Source: Ancylobacter moscoviensis
GTDB lineage: Bacteria > Pseudomonadota > Alphaproteobacteria > Rhizobiales > Xanthobacteraceae
DNA length: 64,000 bases
Direction: 5' to 3'
Assembly: GCF_007559435.1 (NCBI RefSeq)
Contig: NZ_VMBP01000005.1
Coordinates: 124,001 to 188,000, forward strand
In this document: piece by piece, positions 1 to 8,702 of the stretch
How the letters are laid out: the number at the start of each line of letters is the position of its first letter
How positions within the stretch are numbered: the stretch's first letter is position 1
Made by a program: the position numbers and the translations under genes
The notes under the pieces: generated by a model
The model's database searches: none
What the model was told of the DNA's origin: nothing
The model's input: the letters and a program-made list of their open reading frames with translations, nothing else

Positions 1-1979
1 CGCCCGGCATTCTGGAGGCGGTGGACACGGTGTTCCACGCCGAGGCCGCCCATCACGGCCTCTCCGCCGAGGGCGTGGCGCCGGTGCACGAGGCCATCCA
101 TGCGGCGCTGCCGGCGCTGGTGGAGCTGTGGGAGCCCGAGGCGCCCAGCGAGAAGGTCGACATCGACGCGTGGCAACGCCCGCTCGATGCTCCTGCTACG
201 GACGACCCGAAGGGGCGCCTCGCCCGCAAGATTGCTACGCATATTGCTACCCGGATTCGCGAGGGTTTTCCGGTCACCGGCCGGCACGGCACCCGTCCGG
301 CGCGGCCGGGCGATTTCCTCATCCTGGTGCGTCGCCGCGACTCGCTTTTCGAGGCAATCATTAGGGAATTGAAGGGCGCGCAGGTCCCCGTCGCCGGCGC
401 CGACCGCCTCACCGTCGCCGAGCACATCGCCGTCATGGACCTGATGGCCCTCGGCGACGCGCTACTCGCTCGCGACGACGAATTGGCGCTGGCAGAAACA
501 CTGAAGAGCCCGCTCTTCGGCCTCGATGACGCCGATTTGATGAATCTGGCGCCGGAGCGCCCCGGCCTCCTGGAGGATGCGCTCGTCGCCCGTGCCGGCG
601 AGAATCCGAGATGGCGCGCGGCGGCGGAGCGGCTGGCGCGGCTGCGTTCGGAGGCGCGGCGGCTGCGGCCCTTCGATTTCTATACCCGCGTGCTGGGTCG
701 CGAGCGCGGCCGCGCTGGCATGCTGGCGCGCCTCGGCCCGGAGGCGGCCGACGCGCTCGACGAGATGCTGGCGTTGGCCCGTGCCTATGAGAATGTCGAG
801 GTGCCCTCGCTTGCCGGCTTCCTCGCCTTCTTGAGACGTGGCGGCGCCGAGGCCAAGCGCGACATGGAGGCGGGGCGCGACGAGGTGCGCGTCATGACCG
901 TGCACGGCGCCAAGGGGCTGGAAGCGCCCTACGTCATCCTCGCCGACACGACTTCCGGCCCGATGACCCGCCGCAGTGCGGGCCTGTTGCGTGTCGAGCT
1001 GTCGGGCGGCCGGCGGGTCGCGCTGCACGCTCCCGCCAAGAAGGCCGATACGCCCGCCATGGCGGCGGCCCGCCAGCGTGGCGACGACGCCCAGCAGGAT
1101 GAATATCGTCGTCTGCTCTACGTCGCGCTGACCCGTGCCGAGAGTGCGCTGGTGTTGTGCGGAGCGGAAGGTGGGCGCAAGCGCCCGGCGGACTGCTGGT
1201 ATGATCTCGTCCACGGCGCCCTGGAGCCCGAAGCGGTCGAGCAGCCGGCCACCGGTTTCGCCGGAACCGTACGCCGGTGGCGCGCTGGCGGGGCGCGGAC
1301 GGAAAATGAGCCCGCCGCCATTGCCTCCCCGGATCTAATGGTGGTTGACGAGGTCGAACGCGCGCTCGCACGCTCTCTTGCCCGCCCCGTCGAGGAGGAG
1401 GCGCTACGCGTCAGCCTGCGCCCCTCGGCGTCCGGGCTCATCGCTCCGATCCCCGACGAAGCCGCTGCCCGTGCTCTGGAACGTGGTGACCTGCTGCACC
1501 GGCTGATGGCCGCACTCGCCAATCTGCCGCCGGAGGCGCGCGTCGAACCGGGGCGCCGGCTGCTCGCCGCCGCCTCCGACTGGCCGCCCGAACCGCGCGA
1601 GGAACTGCTCGCGGAGGCGCTGGGCGTTCTCGCCTTGCCGGAGCTGGCCGGACTGTTCGCGCCCGGAAGCCTCGCCGAGGTGCCGCTGGTCGGCGCGCTT
1701 GACGATGGTACGCCGGTTTCCGGGCGTATCGACCGGCTCGTGGTGCGGCCTGATCATGTCGTCGTCGCCGACTTCAAGACGGATCGCCATGTACCGCGCT
1801 TACCCTCTGCCATGCCGCTTGCGCATGTCCGCCAGGTCGCGCTCTACGCCCGGCTGTTGCGCACATTGTTCCCGGGCCGGGAAATCCGTGCCTTGCTCGT
1901 CTATACGGCTGGTCCATTCGCGCATGCGCTCGATTCCGACGCGCTGGAACGCTTGATGGAAAGCGTCACTTCGGTGTGA
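1..1979 (+). CDS. addA: AddA, ATP-dependent helicase/nuclease subunit, 3' part only
   Basis: This is the C-terminal portion of the AddA subunit of the AddAB double-strand-break repair helicase-nuclease, the functional counterpart of RecBCD. The reading frame is open from the left window edge, so the N-terminal Walker A half is outside. UvrD/RecB helicase motif V is visible (VMTVHGAKGLEAPYVILAD, near base 890), as is motif VI (YVALTRAE, near 1120). The RecB-type nuclease domain follows, with VVADFKTD carrying the catalytic D-x-K near 1765 and a QVALY motif shortly after. Full-length AddA is about 1100-1200 residues, so roughly 40 percent is missing. trxA follows directly, the usual arrangement in Hyphomicrobiales. 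Family assignment is firm; the start cannot be seen. Confidence 0.95.
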   Translation, partial: PGILEAVDTVFHAEAAHHGLSAEGVAPVHEAIHAALPALVELWEPEAPSEKVDIDAWQRPLDAPATDDPKGRLARKIATHIATRIREGFPVTGRHGTRPARPGDFLILVRRRDSLFEAIIRELKGAQVPVAGADRLTVAEHIAVMDLMALGDALLARDDELALAETLKSPLFGLDDADLMNLAPERPGLLEDALVARAGENPRWRAAAERLARLRSEARRLRPFDFYTRVLGRERGRAGMLARLGPEAADALDEMLALARAYENVEVPSLAGFLAFLRRGGAEAKRDMEAGRDEVRVMTVHGAKGLEAPYVILADTTSGPMTRRSAGLLRVELSGGRRVALHAPAKKADTPAMAAARQRGDDAQQDEYRRLLYVALTRAESALVLCGAEGGRKRPADCWYDLVHGALEPEAVEQPATGFAGTVRRWRAGGARTENEPAAIASPDLMVVDEVERALARSLARPVEEEALRVSLRPSASGLIAPIPDEAAARALERGDLLHRLMAALANLPPEARVEPGRRLLAAASDWPPEPREELLAEALGVLALPELAGLFAPGSLAEVPLVGALDDGTPVSGRIDRLVVRPDHVVVADFKTDRHVPRLPSAMPLAHVRQVALYARLLRTLFPGREIRALLVYTAGPFAHALDSDALERLMESVTSV

Positions 1980-1986
1980 CGCTGCC

Positions 1987-2015
1987 TTGACGGGGTGGGG
2001 GGCGGATACCTACCT
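1987..2015 (+). promoter_or_regulatory. Probable sigma-70 promoter of trxA
   Basis: TTGACG at 1987-1992 is separated by exactly 17 bases from CTACCT at 2010-2015. This fits the alphaproteobacterial TTGAC-N17-CTATAT pattern. It lies between the addA stop and the trxA start and would give a leader of about 40 bases, so trxA is probably transcribed independently of addA. Confidence 0.5.
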
Positions 2016-2060
2016 TGCGGTCAACTTCCGTTGAATCTCAAGATTCTGAAAGGTGTCCCA

Positions 2061-2381
2061 ATGGGCGTCGAAAAGGTGTCGGATCAGAGCTTCGAATCCG
2101 ACGTGATCAATTCCTCCGGTCCTGTCCTCGTGGACTTCTGGGCGGAGTGGTGCGGTCCCTGCCGCATGGTGGCCCCGGTCCTCGACGAGGTGGCGGGCGA
2201 GCTTGGTGACAAGCTGAAGATCGTCAAGCTGAACGTCGACGAGAATCCGGCCACCGCTTCCAAGTACGGCATCATGTCGATCCCGACGCTGCTGCTGTTC
2301 AAGGACGGACAGCTCGCCTCGCGTCAGGTCGGCGCGGCGCCGAAGGCCAAGATGCTGCAGTGGATCAACAGCGCGATCTGA
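2061..2381 (+). CDS. trxA: Thioredoxin 1
   Basis: This encodes a 106-residue cytoplasmic thioredoxin, a general protein disulfide reductase recycled by thioredoxin reductase. The active site WCGPC lies near residue 30, inside the typical [12 protein letters not shown] segment. The cis-proline motif (SIPTLLLF) is near residue 75, and the length is that of a single-domain thioredoxin. The ATG at 2061 is chosen because the protein then begins with the family's usual short strand and an AAGGTG ribosome site lies just upstream; an in-frame extension to 1995 would add unrelated residues. The gene has its own promoter and a strong terminator. Confidence 0.97.
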   Translation: MGVEKVSDQSFESDVINSSGPVLVDFWAEWCGPCRMVAPVLDEVAGELGDKLKIVKLNVDENPATASKYGIMSIPTLLLFKDGQLASRQVGAAPKAKMLQWINSAI

Positions 2382-2404
2382 TCAGATCTCGTCCGGAAAG
2401 AACG

Positions 2405-2440
2405 AAACCCCGGCGCGGTTCCCGCGCCGGGGTTTTCTTT
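2405..2440 (+). terminator. Rho-independent terminator after trxA
   Basis: A perfect 14-bp stem (2405-2418 with 2422-2435) encloses a three-base loop TTC and ends in a T-rich tract. It lies 23 bases after the trxA stop codon. Confidence 0.9.
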
Positions 2441-2442
2441 TG

Positions 2443-2793
2443 TGGGCGCCGTTGTCGCATATTTTACAGGGGATGGCTGGACGTTGCCGAACTGCTCCTT
2501 CATTTGTATGGTATAATTCTAAAATATCGGGATGCAGTCAAAAATGGTCTATCTGTCATGTCCAGCATTTCTCTGACGTTCGAGAGGCCGGCGGATATGT
2601 TCCGGCGTCTTGAGTGGCGCCCGCGAGCAACGCAGTGGCGGCCTTGCGGAGCCCTCATCTTCCAGCACTGAAACGACGTGGCGGATGCTATGAGCGCAAG
2701 GTTGCCGCGGCACTGATGTTGCGCTTTTTGCTTTCAGGCACGTCGGGAATACGGGTTTTGAGCTCGGGGAAGCTGACTCGTTCCGTCATTTGA
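2443..2793. other. Gene-free spacer, relatively AT-rich
   Basis: About 350 bases between the trxA terminator and the sulfotransferase-like gene. No frame here has a recognisable domain or ribosome site. The segment around 2500-2580 is visibly richer in A and T than the surrounding coding DNA, which could reflect a promoter region or acquired DNA. Confidence 0.5.
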
Positions 2794-4749
2794 ATGCTGC
2801 TCATCCGGAACGCCGATCGGATCGGTTCTGCGTTCCCCGATCATTTTTCAGACAGTGCGGATCTCACCGTGGATCAGGGCGAAGATCTCTCTTCATCGAA
2901 CGACATCGACATCACGGAGGCTGCGGCTGTCCCTGTGCCGCCGGCCAAGCAACCCATCGTCATCGTGCTTGGGATGCACCGCAGCGGTACCTCGCTCTGT
3001 TCCCATATTCTGAGCGCGCTCGGCGTCGATATGGCCGACGATGTGGGGCATGGCCCGGCGAATGTCGACGGTCACTGGGAACGGTGGGAACTGGTCGACC
3101 TGCACGATCGTCTTTTGCTGGCGCTGGAACGACCCTACAACAACCCTCGCGGATATGAGCTGCGTCACGATCTGCCGCTGCCGCGTGGCTGGCGGGCCCT
3201 GCCTGTTGCGCATGCCGTTCGGCGGGACATCGAGACGTTCCTCAAGGAGCGCATGTATCCGGGGCAGCTTTTCGGCTTCAAGGATCCTCGCACCTGCCGG
3301 CTCCTGCCGCTCTGGATGGAGATCATCGAGCGGCTCGATCTGGAGCCACGGTTCGTTATCTGTGTACGCGACCCCATCGACGTCGCCCTGTCGTTGAAGC
3401 GTCGGGATGATCTGCCGGTAGCGGCGGGCGAGTATCGCTGGCTGACCTACAATGCGGACTGCTTCCGGCATGTGCGCGACGGTGCGCTTCTCGTGACGTA
3501 TGAGAGTTGGTTCAATGAGCCCCAGCGCACGATCGAGCGGCTGCGGGACTTCGTGATGCCGGAGGTGCGCAAACCCATCCCTCCGGACGTCTTCGACCTC
3601 ATTCAGCCGGAGCTCAACCACGGTGTTTCGAAGACGCGCTCCGGAGCTGGTTCTTCAGTCGTTTCCGATCTTTATGGGGCCCTGAAGGCTCTTGAAGCTG
3701 ATCCTTCGCGTTGGCCCGCTGTCGACGCGGCCATCGCGTTTTTTGACCTCTGTCAGGCAAACAATCCCTATGGCGAAGCGCTTATGGGTGCGCTCTCGCG
3801 TGACGAGGAAAGCCGGTTGCGGATCGAGGAGGAGCGCGATGCGGCGGCTCTTGCCCGAGCCGATGTCGAGCGTCTCACCGCCGATTTGCACTATGCACGT
3901 TCCCGGCTCGCCGTGACGGACGACACCGAGCGCATGCTGCGGCTCGCCCTTGAGGAGGCACGCGAGGAAAAGGATGTCCTCAAGCGTCAGCTCGATCGCG
4001 CCCTCTCGCTCTCTGGCATGACCGAGGGCGCGACGCCTCTTGTCGCCATGCCGGGAACGGCCGATGCGCTGACGGTACTGCACGATGGGGCGGGCTTGAG
4101 CGAGGATGTCGCCCGGTTGCTGCGCTCGGCCGATCTGCGCATCCGCCGCCTGGAGCGTTCCATGGGCGCGCGTCACGACTCCACGCCTCAGGAGGGGGAG
4201 GGTATCGATCCCGTCATGCGCGGACTGACGTCGGCGCAGATCGACATGATGGCACGGTCCATATTCGACCTGGAGTATTATCAGGCGGGAACAGGAACGC
4301 CGGAGACCGATCCGGACAAGCTCTGGATGGAGTTCATCGGTCGTGGCTGGGATGTCGAAATGAGCGGCAACCGCTTCTTCGACGTGCGTTACTACCGCTT
4401 CATGTCAGGTTCCATCGATGAAGCCAGCAGCCCGACTCCGCTGCATCATTATGCCGAACTGGGTCTGCCCCGACAGATCTCGCCGAGCTGGATTTTCGAC
4501 GAGGCCTACTATCTGCACCATAACCCCGATGTCGCGGCGGCGATCGAACGGGGCGAACTCGTGTGTGCCTTCGAGCATTTTTCCCGTTCCGGCACGGTCG
4601 AAGGACGTAACGGTTGCCCCTTCTTCAACGAGCGCCGGTATCTTGAGCTGAATCCGGACATTGCAGAGGCGGTGGCAGCAGGGGCGCTTCGCTCCGGCGA
4701 ATCGCACTATCTGCAATATGGTCAGAAGGAAGGTCGCCTCTTCCGCTGA
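2794..4749 (+). CDS. Sulfotransferase-like protein with C-terminal FD-x-x-YY repeats
   Basis: This 651-residue protein combines three parts. Residues about 55-330 resemble P-loop sulfotransferases: the PAPS-binding loop GMHRSGTS starts near residue 60, FGFKDPRTC follows near 160, and RFVICVRDPIDVALSL near 190 looks like the 3'-phosphate-binding segment. Residues about 335-410 are charged and heptad-like, probably a coiled coil. The last 160 residues carry repeats of the form FD-x-x-YY or FNERRYLELNPDI with YLHHNPDVAAAIERG, as found beside glycosyltransferase domains in surface-polysaccharide proteins. No signal peptide is seen, so it is probably cytoplasmic and may modify a surface glycan. 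The ATG at 2794 is the first in frame but lacks a strong ribosome site, so the start is uncertain. The substrate is unknown. Confidence 0.75.
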   Translation: MLLIRNADRIGSAFPDHFSDSADLTVDQGEDLSSSNDIDITEAAAVPVPPAKQPIVIVLGMHRSGTSLCSHILSALGVDMADDVGHGPANVDGHWERWELVDLHDRLLLALERPYNNPRGYELRHDLPLPRGWRALPVAHAVRRDIETFLKERMYPGQLFGFKDPRTCRLLPLWMEIIERLDLEPRFVICVRDPIDVALSLKRRDDLPVAAGEYRWLTYNADCFRHVRDGALLVTYESWFNEPQRTIERLRDFVMPEVRKPIPPDVFDLIQPELNHGVSKTRSGAGSSVVSDLYGALKALEADPSRWPAVDAAIAFFDLCQANNPYGEALMGALSRDEESRLRIEEERDAAALARADVERLTADLHYARSRLAVTDDTERMLRLALEEAREEKDVLKRQLDRALSLSGMTEGATPLVAMPGTADALTVLHDGAGLSEDVARLLRSADLRIRRLERSMGARHDSTPQEGEGIDPVMRGLTSAQIDMMARSIFDLEYYQAGTGTPETDPDKLWMEFIGRGWDVEMSGNRFFDVRYYRFMSGSIDEASSPTPLHHYAELGLPRQISPSWIFDEAYYLHHNPDVAAAIERGELVCAFEHFSRSGTVEGRNGCPFFNERRYLELNPDIAEAVAAGALRSGESHYLQYGQKEGRLFR

Positions 4750-4899
4750 TGCCTGCCGTCGGGCGGGCTTCGGTCAGCGCGGCGGCAGAGGAGAGGCTGT
4801 TTCGCCTTTGGTTCAGCAGTGGGACCCATCGACCGTCGCAAGGGGCCGGCGCCGATCGATTAAGCTAGCACGGTGCTGTTAATCTGGCAGCATCAGCGT

Positions 4900-4922
4900 C
4901 CGAACGGGATTATCCCGTTCGG
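4900..4922. repeat. Perfect palindrome downstream of tRNA-Leu
   Basis: An 11-bp inverted repeat (CCGAACGGGAT and its complement) flanks a single central base. It lies about 25 bases beyond the 3' end of the minus-strand tRNA-Leu gene and may help terminate or process its transcript. No long T run follows on either strand. Confidence 0.5.
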
Positions 4923-4945
4923 AGCACCACATGACAGTGGTGCGA

Positions 4946-5030
4946 TGGTGCCCAGGAGAGGACTCGAACCTCCACGGTGTTACCCACTGGTACCTGAAAC
5001 CAGCGCGTCTACCAATTCCGCCACCTGGGC
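4946..5030 (-). tRNA. tRNA-Leu (anticodon CAG)
   Basis: Read on the minus strand, the sequence folds as a class II tRNA with acceptor arms GCCCAGG and CCTGGGC, a long variable arm, and a T arm containing GTTCGAGTCC. The anticodon stem CTGGT/ACCAG encloses the loop TTCAGGT, giving anticodon CAG, which reads the CTG codon. CTG is heavily used in these GC-rich genes. The 3' CCA is encoded. Confidence 0.96.
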
Positions 5031-5059
5031 ACATGCCGCCGGAGCAACATGGCGGCGAC

Positions 5060-5088
5060 ACATAGTCGGGCACCCTCCATCTTGTCAA
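5060..5088 (-). promoter_or_regulatory. Strong promoter of tRNA-Leu
   Basis: On the minus strand TTGACA (5083-5088) is followed after exactly 17 bases by CTATGT (5060-5065), close to the alphaproteobacterial consensus. The tRNA begins about 30 bases downstream, so a leader of roughly 20 bases would be trimmed off. Confidence 0.75.
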
Positions 5089-5262
5089 CGCGCCTTTCGC
5101 GCTTCCGCGGCCGGCGAGGTGGATTTGTCACCACTTTGCCGTGGAAGAGCCGTCTGAAGCGGGTTGCCGAGCCGATGGAGGTCAGACGTTGCCCAGCAAC
5201 GCTGGACGCTCGGGCGATGGCGCGCTAATCGTCTGGCATCCCATATGCCGGGTCGGGAGAGA

Positions 5263-6294
5263 ATGATGGTCGATGCCGCCGATTCCAACGAGTTGCCGCT
5301 CGAAAGCGAGGCCGAACTGGAACAGCGCGCCGCGCCGATGGAGCGCCTCGTCACCATCTATGGCGGCTCGGGCTTCATTGGTCGCCATGTGGTGCGCGCG
5401 CTTGCGCGTCTGGGCTGGCGCGTGCGCGTCGCCGTCCGCCGGCCGGATCTCGCCGGCCATCTCCAGCCGCTTGGCGCGGTCGGGCAGATCACCGCGGTGC
5501 AGGCGAATCTGCGTTATCCCGCCTCAGTGCTGCGCGCGGCCGAAGGTGCCGAGGTCGTCATCAATCTTGTCGGTATCCTGCACGAGGGCGGCCGGCAGAG
5601 TTTTGAGGCGGTGCATGCTTTTGGTAGCAAGCAGGTAGCGCAGGCGGCGCGGGAGGTCGGCGCGCGGCTGATCCACGGCTCGGCGATCGGCGCGGATGCT
5701 GGCTCCGAGGCGTTCTACGCCAAGAGCAAGGCCGCCGGCGAGACGGTAGCGCTGGAAGCGGTGCCGGAAGCGGTCATCCTGCGACCCTCCGTCGTGTTCG
5801 GCCCCGAGGACAACTTCTTCAACCGGTTCGCCGCGCTGTCGCGGCTCTCGCCGGTGCTGCCGCTGATCGCCGGCGGCCATACCCGCTTCCAGCCGGTCTT
5901 CGTCGGCGATGTCGCGGCGGCCTTCGCCAAGGCGGTGGACGGCCTCGCCCGTCCGGGCACGGTCTACGAGCTCGGCGGGCCGGAAGTGCTCACCTTCAAG
6001 CAGCTCATGGAGCTGATGCTCGCCGAGATCGACCGCAAGCGGCTGCTGGTGCCGATGCCGGCCGCCATCGCCTCCTTCAATGCGCGGCTGCTGGAGCTGC
6101 TGCCCAATCCGCTACTCACGCGCGATCAGGTGCGCCTTCTGGGCTACGACAACGTGGTCTCGGAAGCGGCCAAGGCGGAAGGGCGCACGCTGGAAGGGCT
6201 GGGCATCCAGCCGACCGCGCTCGGCGCCATCCTGCCGGGCTATCTCTGGCGCTACCGCAAGGCCGGCCAGTTCACCCGTCCGGAAGCTGCCTGA
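5263..6294 (+). CDS. NDUFA9-like NAD(P)-binding protein (complex I-associated SDR)
   Basis: This encodes a 343-residue atypical short-chain dehydrogenase/epimerase family protein. The nucleotide-binding motif IYGGSGFIGRH is near residue 30, followed by a Rossmann fold and an SDR-like core. Alphaproteobacterial members are related to the mitochondrial complex I accessory subunit NDUFA9, which binds NADPH and stabilises the enzyme. A catalytic role is not established. The ATG at 5263 has GGGAGA just before it, whereas an in-frame extension to 5164 would read through a non-conserved stretch. The gene sits tail to tail with uppP across a shared terminator. Confidence 0.85.
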   Translation: MMVDAADSNELPLESEAELEQRAAPMERLVTIYGGSGFIGRHVVRALARLGWRVRVAVRRPDLAGHLQPLGAVGQITAVQANLRYPASVLRAAEGAEVVINLVGILHEGGRQSFEAVHAFGSKQVAQAAREVGARLIHGSAIGADAGSEAFYAKSKAAGETVALEAVPEAVILRPSVVFGPEDNFFNRFAALSRLSPVLPLIAGGHTRFQPVFVGDVAAAFAKAVDGLARPGTVYELGGPEVLTFKQLMELMLAEIDRKRLLVPMPAAIASFNARLLELLPNPLLTRDQVRLLGYDNVVSEAAKAEGRTLEGLGIQPTALGAILPGYLWRYRKAGQFTRPEAA

Positions 6295-6329
6295 TCCCGG
6301 CATCGCCCCGCCACAACATTCCGCTTAAA

Positions 6330-6367
6330 GGAAAAGCCGCCGGAGCGTCCCGCCCGGCGGCTTTTCC
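6330..6367. terminator. Bidirectional terminator between NDUFA9-like gene and uppP
   Basis: A perfect 14-bp stem (6330-6343 with 6354-6367) has A-rich and T-rich ends on opposite sides, so it can end transcripts from both convergent genes. It starts 36 bases after the plus-strand stop codon. Confidence 0.85.
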
Positions 6368-6409
6368 GTATCCGGCCGGCGGGACGCTCGCCCCCGCCAA
6401 TGCGTGCGC

Positions 6410-7216
6410 TCAGCCCACCAGAGCCAGCGCCACGAGGCCGATGCCGCCCACCGCGATGCGCCACCAGCCGAACGGCGTGTAGCCATGGCGCGAGACGAAG
6501 GCGATCAGCCCCCGCACCACGGTAATGGCGGCGAGGAAAGCGGCGACGAAGCCCACCGCGATGAGCATCGCGTCGTCGGAATTCAGCGCGTCGCGATTCT
6601 TGTAGAGATCGTAGGCGAAGGCGCCGGTCATGGTCGGCAGGGCGAGGAAGAAGGAGAACTCGGCCGCCGCCGGCTTGCTGGCGCCCAGCAGCAGCCCGCC
6701 CACGATGGTGGAACCCGAGCGCGACACGCCGGGAATCATGGCGAGGCACTGGATGAAGCCGATCTTCAAGGCCAGCAGGGGCGGGAAGGCCATGGCGTCG
6801 TCGTGTACCGGGCGCAGCTTCAGCGTGTCGACCCACAAAAGCACGATGCCGCCGAGAATCAGCATGATGCAGATCAGCACCGGCGTCTCGAACAGCACGC
6901 TCTTGATGAAGCCGTGCGCGAAGGCGCCGATCACCGCCGCCGGCAGGAAGGCGATGAGGATGCCGATGACGAAGTTGCGCGAGCGCGGGCTGGTGGGCAG
7001 CGACAGCAGGATCTGCAGGAAGCGCTGGAAGTAGACGACGACGATGGCGAGGATGGCGCCGAGCTGGATCACCACCTCGAACACCTTGCCTTCGCTCTCG
7101 AAGCCGAGGAAATGCCCTGCGAGCAGGATGTGGCCGGTCGAGGAGACGGGCAGGAACTCGGTGAAGCCTTCCAGGAGACCAAGAAGGAAGGCTTCGAGCA
7201 GGGTGCCGAACGACAT
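6410..7216 (-). CDS. uppP: Undecaprenyl-diphosphatase UppP (BacA family)
   Basis: A 268-residue integral membrane enzyme that dephosphorylates undecaprenyl diphosphate to recycle the lipid carrier for peptidoglycan and surface-glycan synthesis. The BacA signature [16 protein letters not shown] lies near residues 13-28, and the second active-site motif PGVSRSGST is near the middle, with several hydrophobic helices between and after. The ATG at 7216 gives the standard N-terminus ([10 protein letters not shown]); an in-frame extension upstream is Arg-rich and not family-like. Confidence 0.96.
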   Translation of the reverse strand: MSFGTLLEAFLLGLLEGFTEFLPVSSTGHILLAGHFLGFESEGKVFEVVIQLGAILAIVVVYFQRFLQILLSLPTSPRSRNFVIGILIAFLPAAVIGAFAHGFIKSVLFETPVLICIMLILGGIVLLWVDTLKLRPVHDDAMAFPPLLALKIGFIQCLAMIPGVSRSGSTIVGGLLLGASKPAAAEFSFFLALPTMTGAFAYDLYKNRDALNSDDAMLIAVGFVAAFLAAITVVRGLIAFVSRHGYTPFGWWRIAVGGIGLVALALVG

Positions 7217-7508
7217 GGGGTGTTCCGTGGACAATTCCGTGGAGGAGGGGACGGCCCGCGACGCACGCGGCGCGCGCATCCTGTCCGCTTCGCGACGCGC
7301 GATCAACGTGACGCTGTGTCAGGACGCGGGCGCTTTTCCAAGGGATTTTTCCCGGACGACCCCGCGGTATTTCCATTTCCGGACTTTTCCCGTCGTTTTT
7401 TCGTCACGGCGCCTTCCCGACACGCCGCCATCATGAATCCGCCTAACATGGCCGCTCCATTCAAAGCGGTCGGCGTTGTTCGGAAACGGCAACGTTTGGG
7501 AGTTCTTG

Positions 7509-8441
7509 ATGAGAAGTTTGTTTGCCGGCGCCATGATGCTTCTGGCGCTCGGCGGTTCGGCGTTCGCGCAGGGCCGCGGTTTCGTGACGACGGATGTCAA
7601 CCTGCGTGCCGGTCCCGGCACCGCCTATCCGGCGGTGGTGGTCCTTGGCGAGGGGACGCCGCTCGAGATCTTCGGGTGCCTCGACGACTATAGCTGGTGC
7701 GACGTCGAGTGGGACGATGTGCGCGGCTGGGTTGCCGCCCGCTATATCGAGGCGGATTACCGTGGCCGGCGTGTCGAGTTCTACGACTACGCGCCGACCA
7801 TCGGCGTGCCGATCATCGCCTTCAGCTTCAATGACTATTGGGGCCGCTACTATCGCGGTCGGCCCTGGTACTCGACCTATGACCGCTGGGGGCCGCCGCG
7901 CCGTCCCCCGCCGCCGGGCGGCTGGGGCGGTCCGGGCGGTCCCGGCTGGAACGGCGGTCGCCCGCCCGGCAGCTGGGGTGGTCCCGGCTGGAACGACGGC
8001 CGTCCGCCGCATGGCGGGTGGAACGGCAATGGCCGTCCGCCCCAGCAGGGCAACTGGGGTGGCAACGGCCGTCCGCCGCAAGGCGGGTGGAACGGCAATG
8101 GCCGTCCGCCCCAGCAGGGCAACTGGGGCGGCAATGGTCGTCCCCCCCAAGGCGGATGGAATGGCAACGGGCGCCCGCCGCAGGGCAACTGGGGTGGTGA
8201 CAATCGTCCGCCGCAACAGGGCCAGCGACCGCCGCAACAGGGCCAGCGGCCGCCCCAGCAGGGTCAGCGGCCGCCCCAGCAGGGCCAGCGCCCGCCTCAG
8301 CAGGGCCAGCCGGTGCCGCAGAACCTGCAGAACCAGCGTAACCAGTACATGCAGCGCCTCCAGCAGGCGCAGCCGCAGGGGCAGCGTCCGGGCTCCCGCG
8401 GCCAGCCCTGCCAGCCGAATACGCCCGGCTGCCCGAACTGA
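7509..8441 (+). CDS. Secreted SH3-domain protein with long GN-R-PP-Q repeats
   Basis: A 310-residue exported protein of unknown role. Residues 1-21 form a signal peptide ending in AFA before Q. A bacterial SH3 domain (about residues 25-80, with NLRAGPGTAYPAV and GWVAARYIEA) suggests binding to peptidoglycan or a peptide ligand. A Tyr/Trp-rich linker (FNDYWGRYYRGRPWYSTYDRW) follows. From about residue 130 to the end the protein is low complexity: a 23-residue unit built on GGWNGNGRPPQ and GNWGGNGRPPQ, then several copies of GQRPPQQ. GGGAG-type ribosome bases (7498-7502) precede the ATG at 7509 by six bases. Similar SH3 proteins with proline-rich tails are common in Hyphomicrobiales, but their function is not established. 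Confidence 0.85.
   Translation: MRSLFAGAMMLLALGGSAFAQGRGFVTTDVNLRAGPGTAYPAVVVLGEGTPLEIFGCLDDYSWCDVEWDDVRGWVAARYIEADYRGRRVEFYDYAPTIGVPIIAFSFNDYWGRYYRGRPWYSTYDRWGPPRRPPPPGGWGGPGGPGWNGGRPPGSWGGPGWNDGRPPHGGWNGNGRPPQQGNWGGNGRPPQGGWNGNGRPPQQGNWGGNGRPPQGGWNGNGRPPQGNWGGDNRPPQQGQRPPQQGQRPPQQGQRPPQQGQRPPQQGQPVPQNLQNQRNQYMQRLQQAQPQGQRPGSRGQPCQPNTPGCPN
8013..8320 (+). repeat. In-frame tandem repeats inside the SH3 protein gene
   Basis: Two near-identical 69-bp units (8013-8081 and 8082-8150) are followed by a shortened variant and then by several 21-bp units encoding GQRPPQQ. All are multiples of three, so copy-number change keeps the frame. Such arrays expand and contract by slippage. Confidence 0.8.
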
Positions 8442-8448
8442 ACCGCGT

Positions 8449-8486
8449 CGTCCGCCGGTATCTCCTGTGGGGAGTGCCGGCGGACG
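8449..8486 (+). terminator. Hairpin downstream of the SH3 protein gene
   Basis: A 10-bp inverted repeat (CGTCCGCCGG and its complement) closes an 18-base loop just after the stop codon. No T tract follows, so it may be an mRNA-stabilising or Rho-assisted end rather than a classical terminator. Confidence 0.4.
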
Positions 8487-8557
8487 CCCGGTGGGGAATG
8501 CTCGGCGGGAAATGCTTGGCGGTCCCCGCCGGCAGGCGCCGCCGGTCTGTCGTGGAC

Positions 8558-8586
8558 TTGAAATATTCGGGCCGCTCCTGTAGAGG
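8558..8586 (+). promoter_or_regulatory. Probable promoter of the rpmI-rplT-pheS-pheT operon
   Basis: TTGAAA (8558-8563) and TAGAGG (8581-8586) are exactly 17 bases apart. Transcription from here would give a leader of about 110 bases before rpmI. Confidence 0.45.
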
Positions 8587-8599
8587 GTGCGGCCTTCAA

Positions 8600-8635
8600 G
8601 AACCGCCCGGCTAATAAGGGCTGCCGTGGCGGTTC
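8600..8635 (+). promoter_or_regulatory. Hairpin in the rpmI leader
   Basis: An 8-bp perfect stem (GAACCGCC with GGCGGTTC) closes a 20-base loop in the untranslated leader of the L35-L20 operon. In other bacteria ribosomal protein L20 represses its own operon by binding leader RNA. Whether this hairpin does so is inference. Confidence 0.35.
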
Positions 8636-8702
8636 GATTGCTCACACTAGATTGGGCCGGGCGTCCCTCCGGGGAAGTTGCCGGCCGTGGAGATCGAGCC
8701 AA

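Noticed and set aside
2360..2671. A 103-codon frame downstream of trxA
   Set aside because: It begins inside trxA, runs through the terminator hairpin and has no domain or ribosome site.
8013..8320. CRISPR-like array
   Set aside because: The units are contiguous, coding and in frame with no unique spacers; they are protein repeats.
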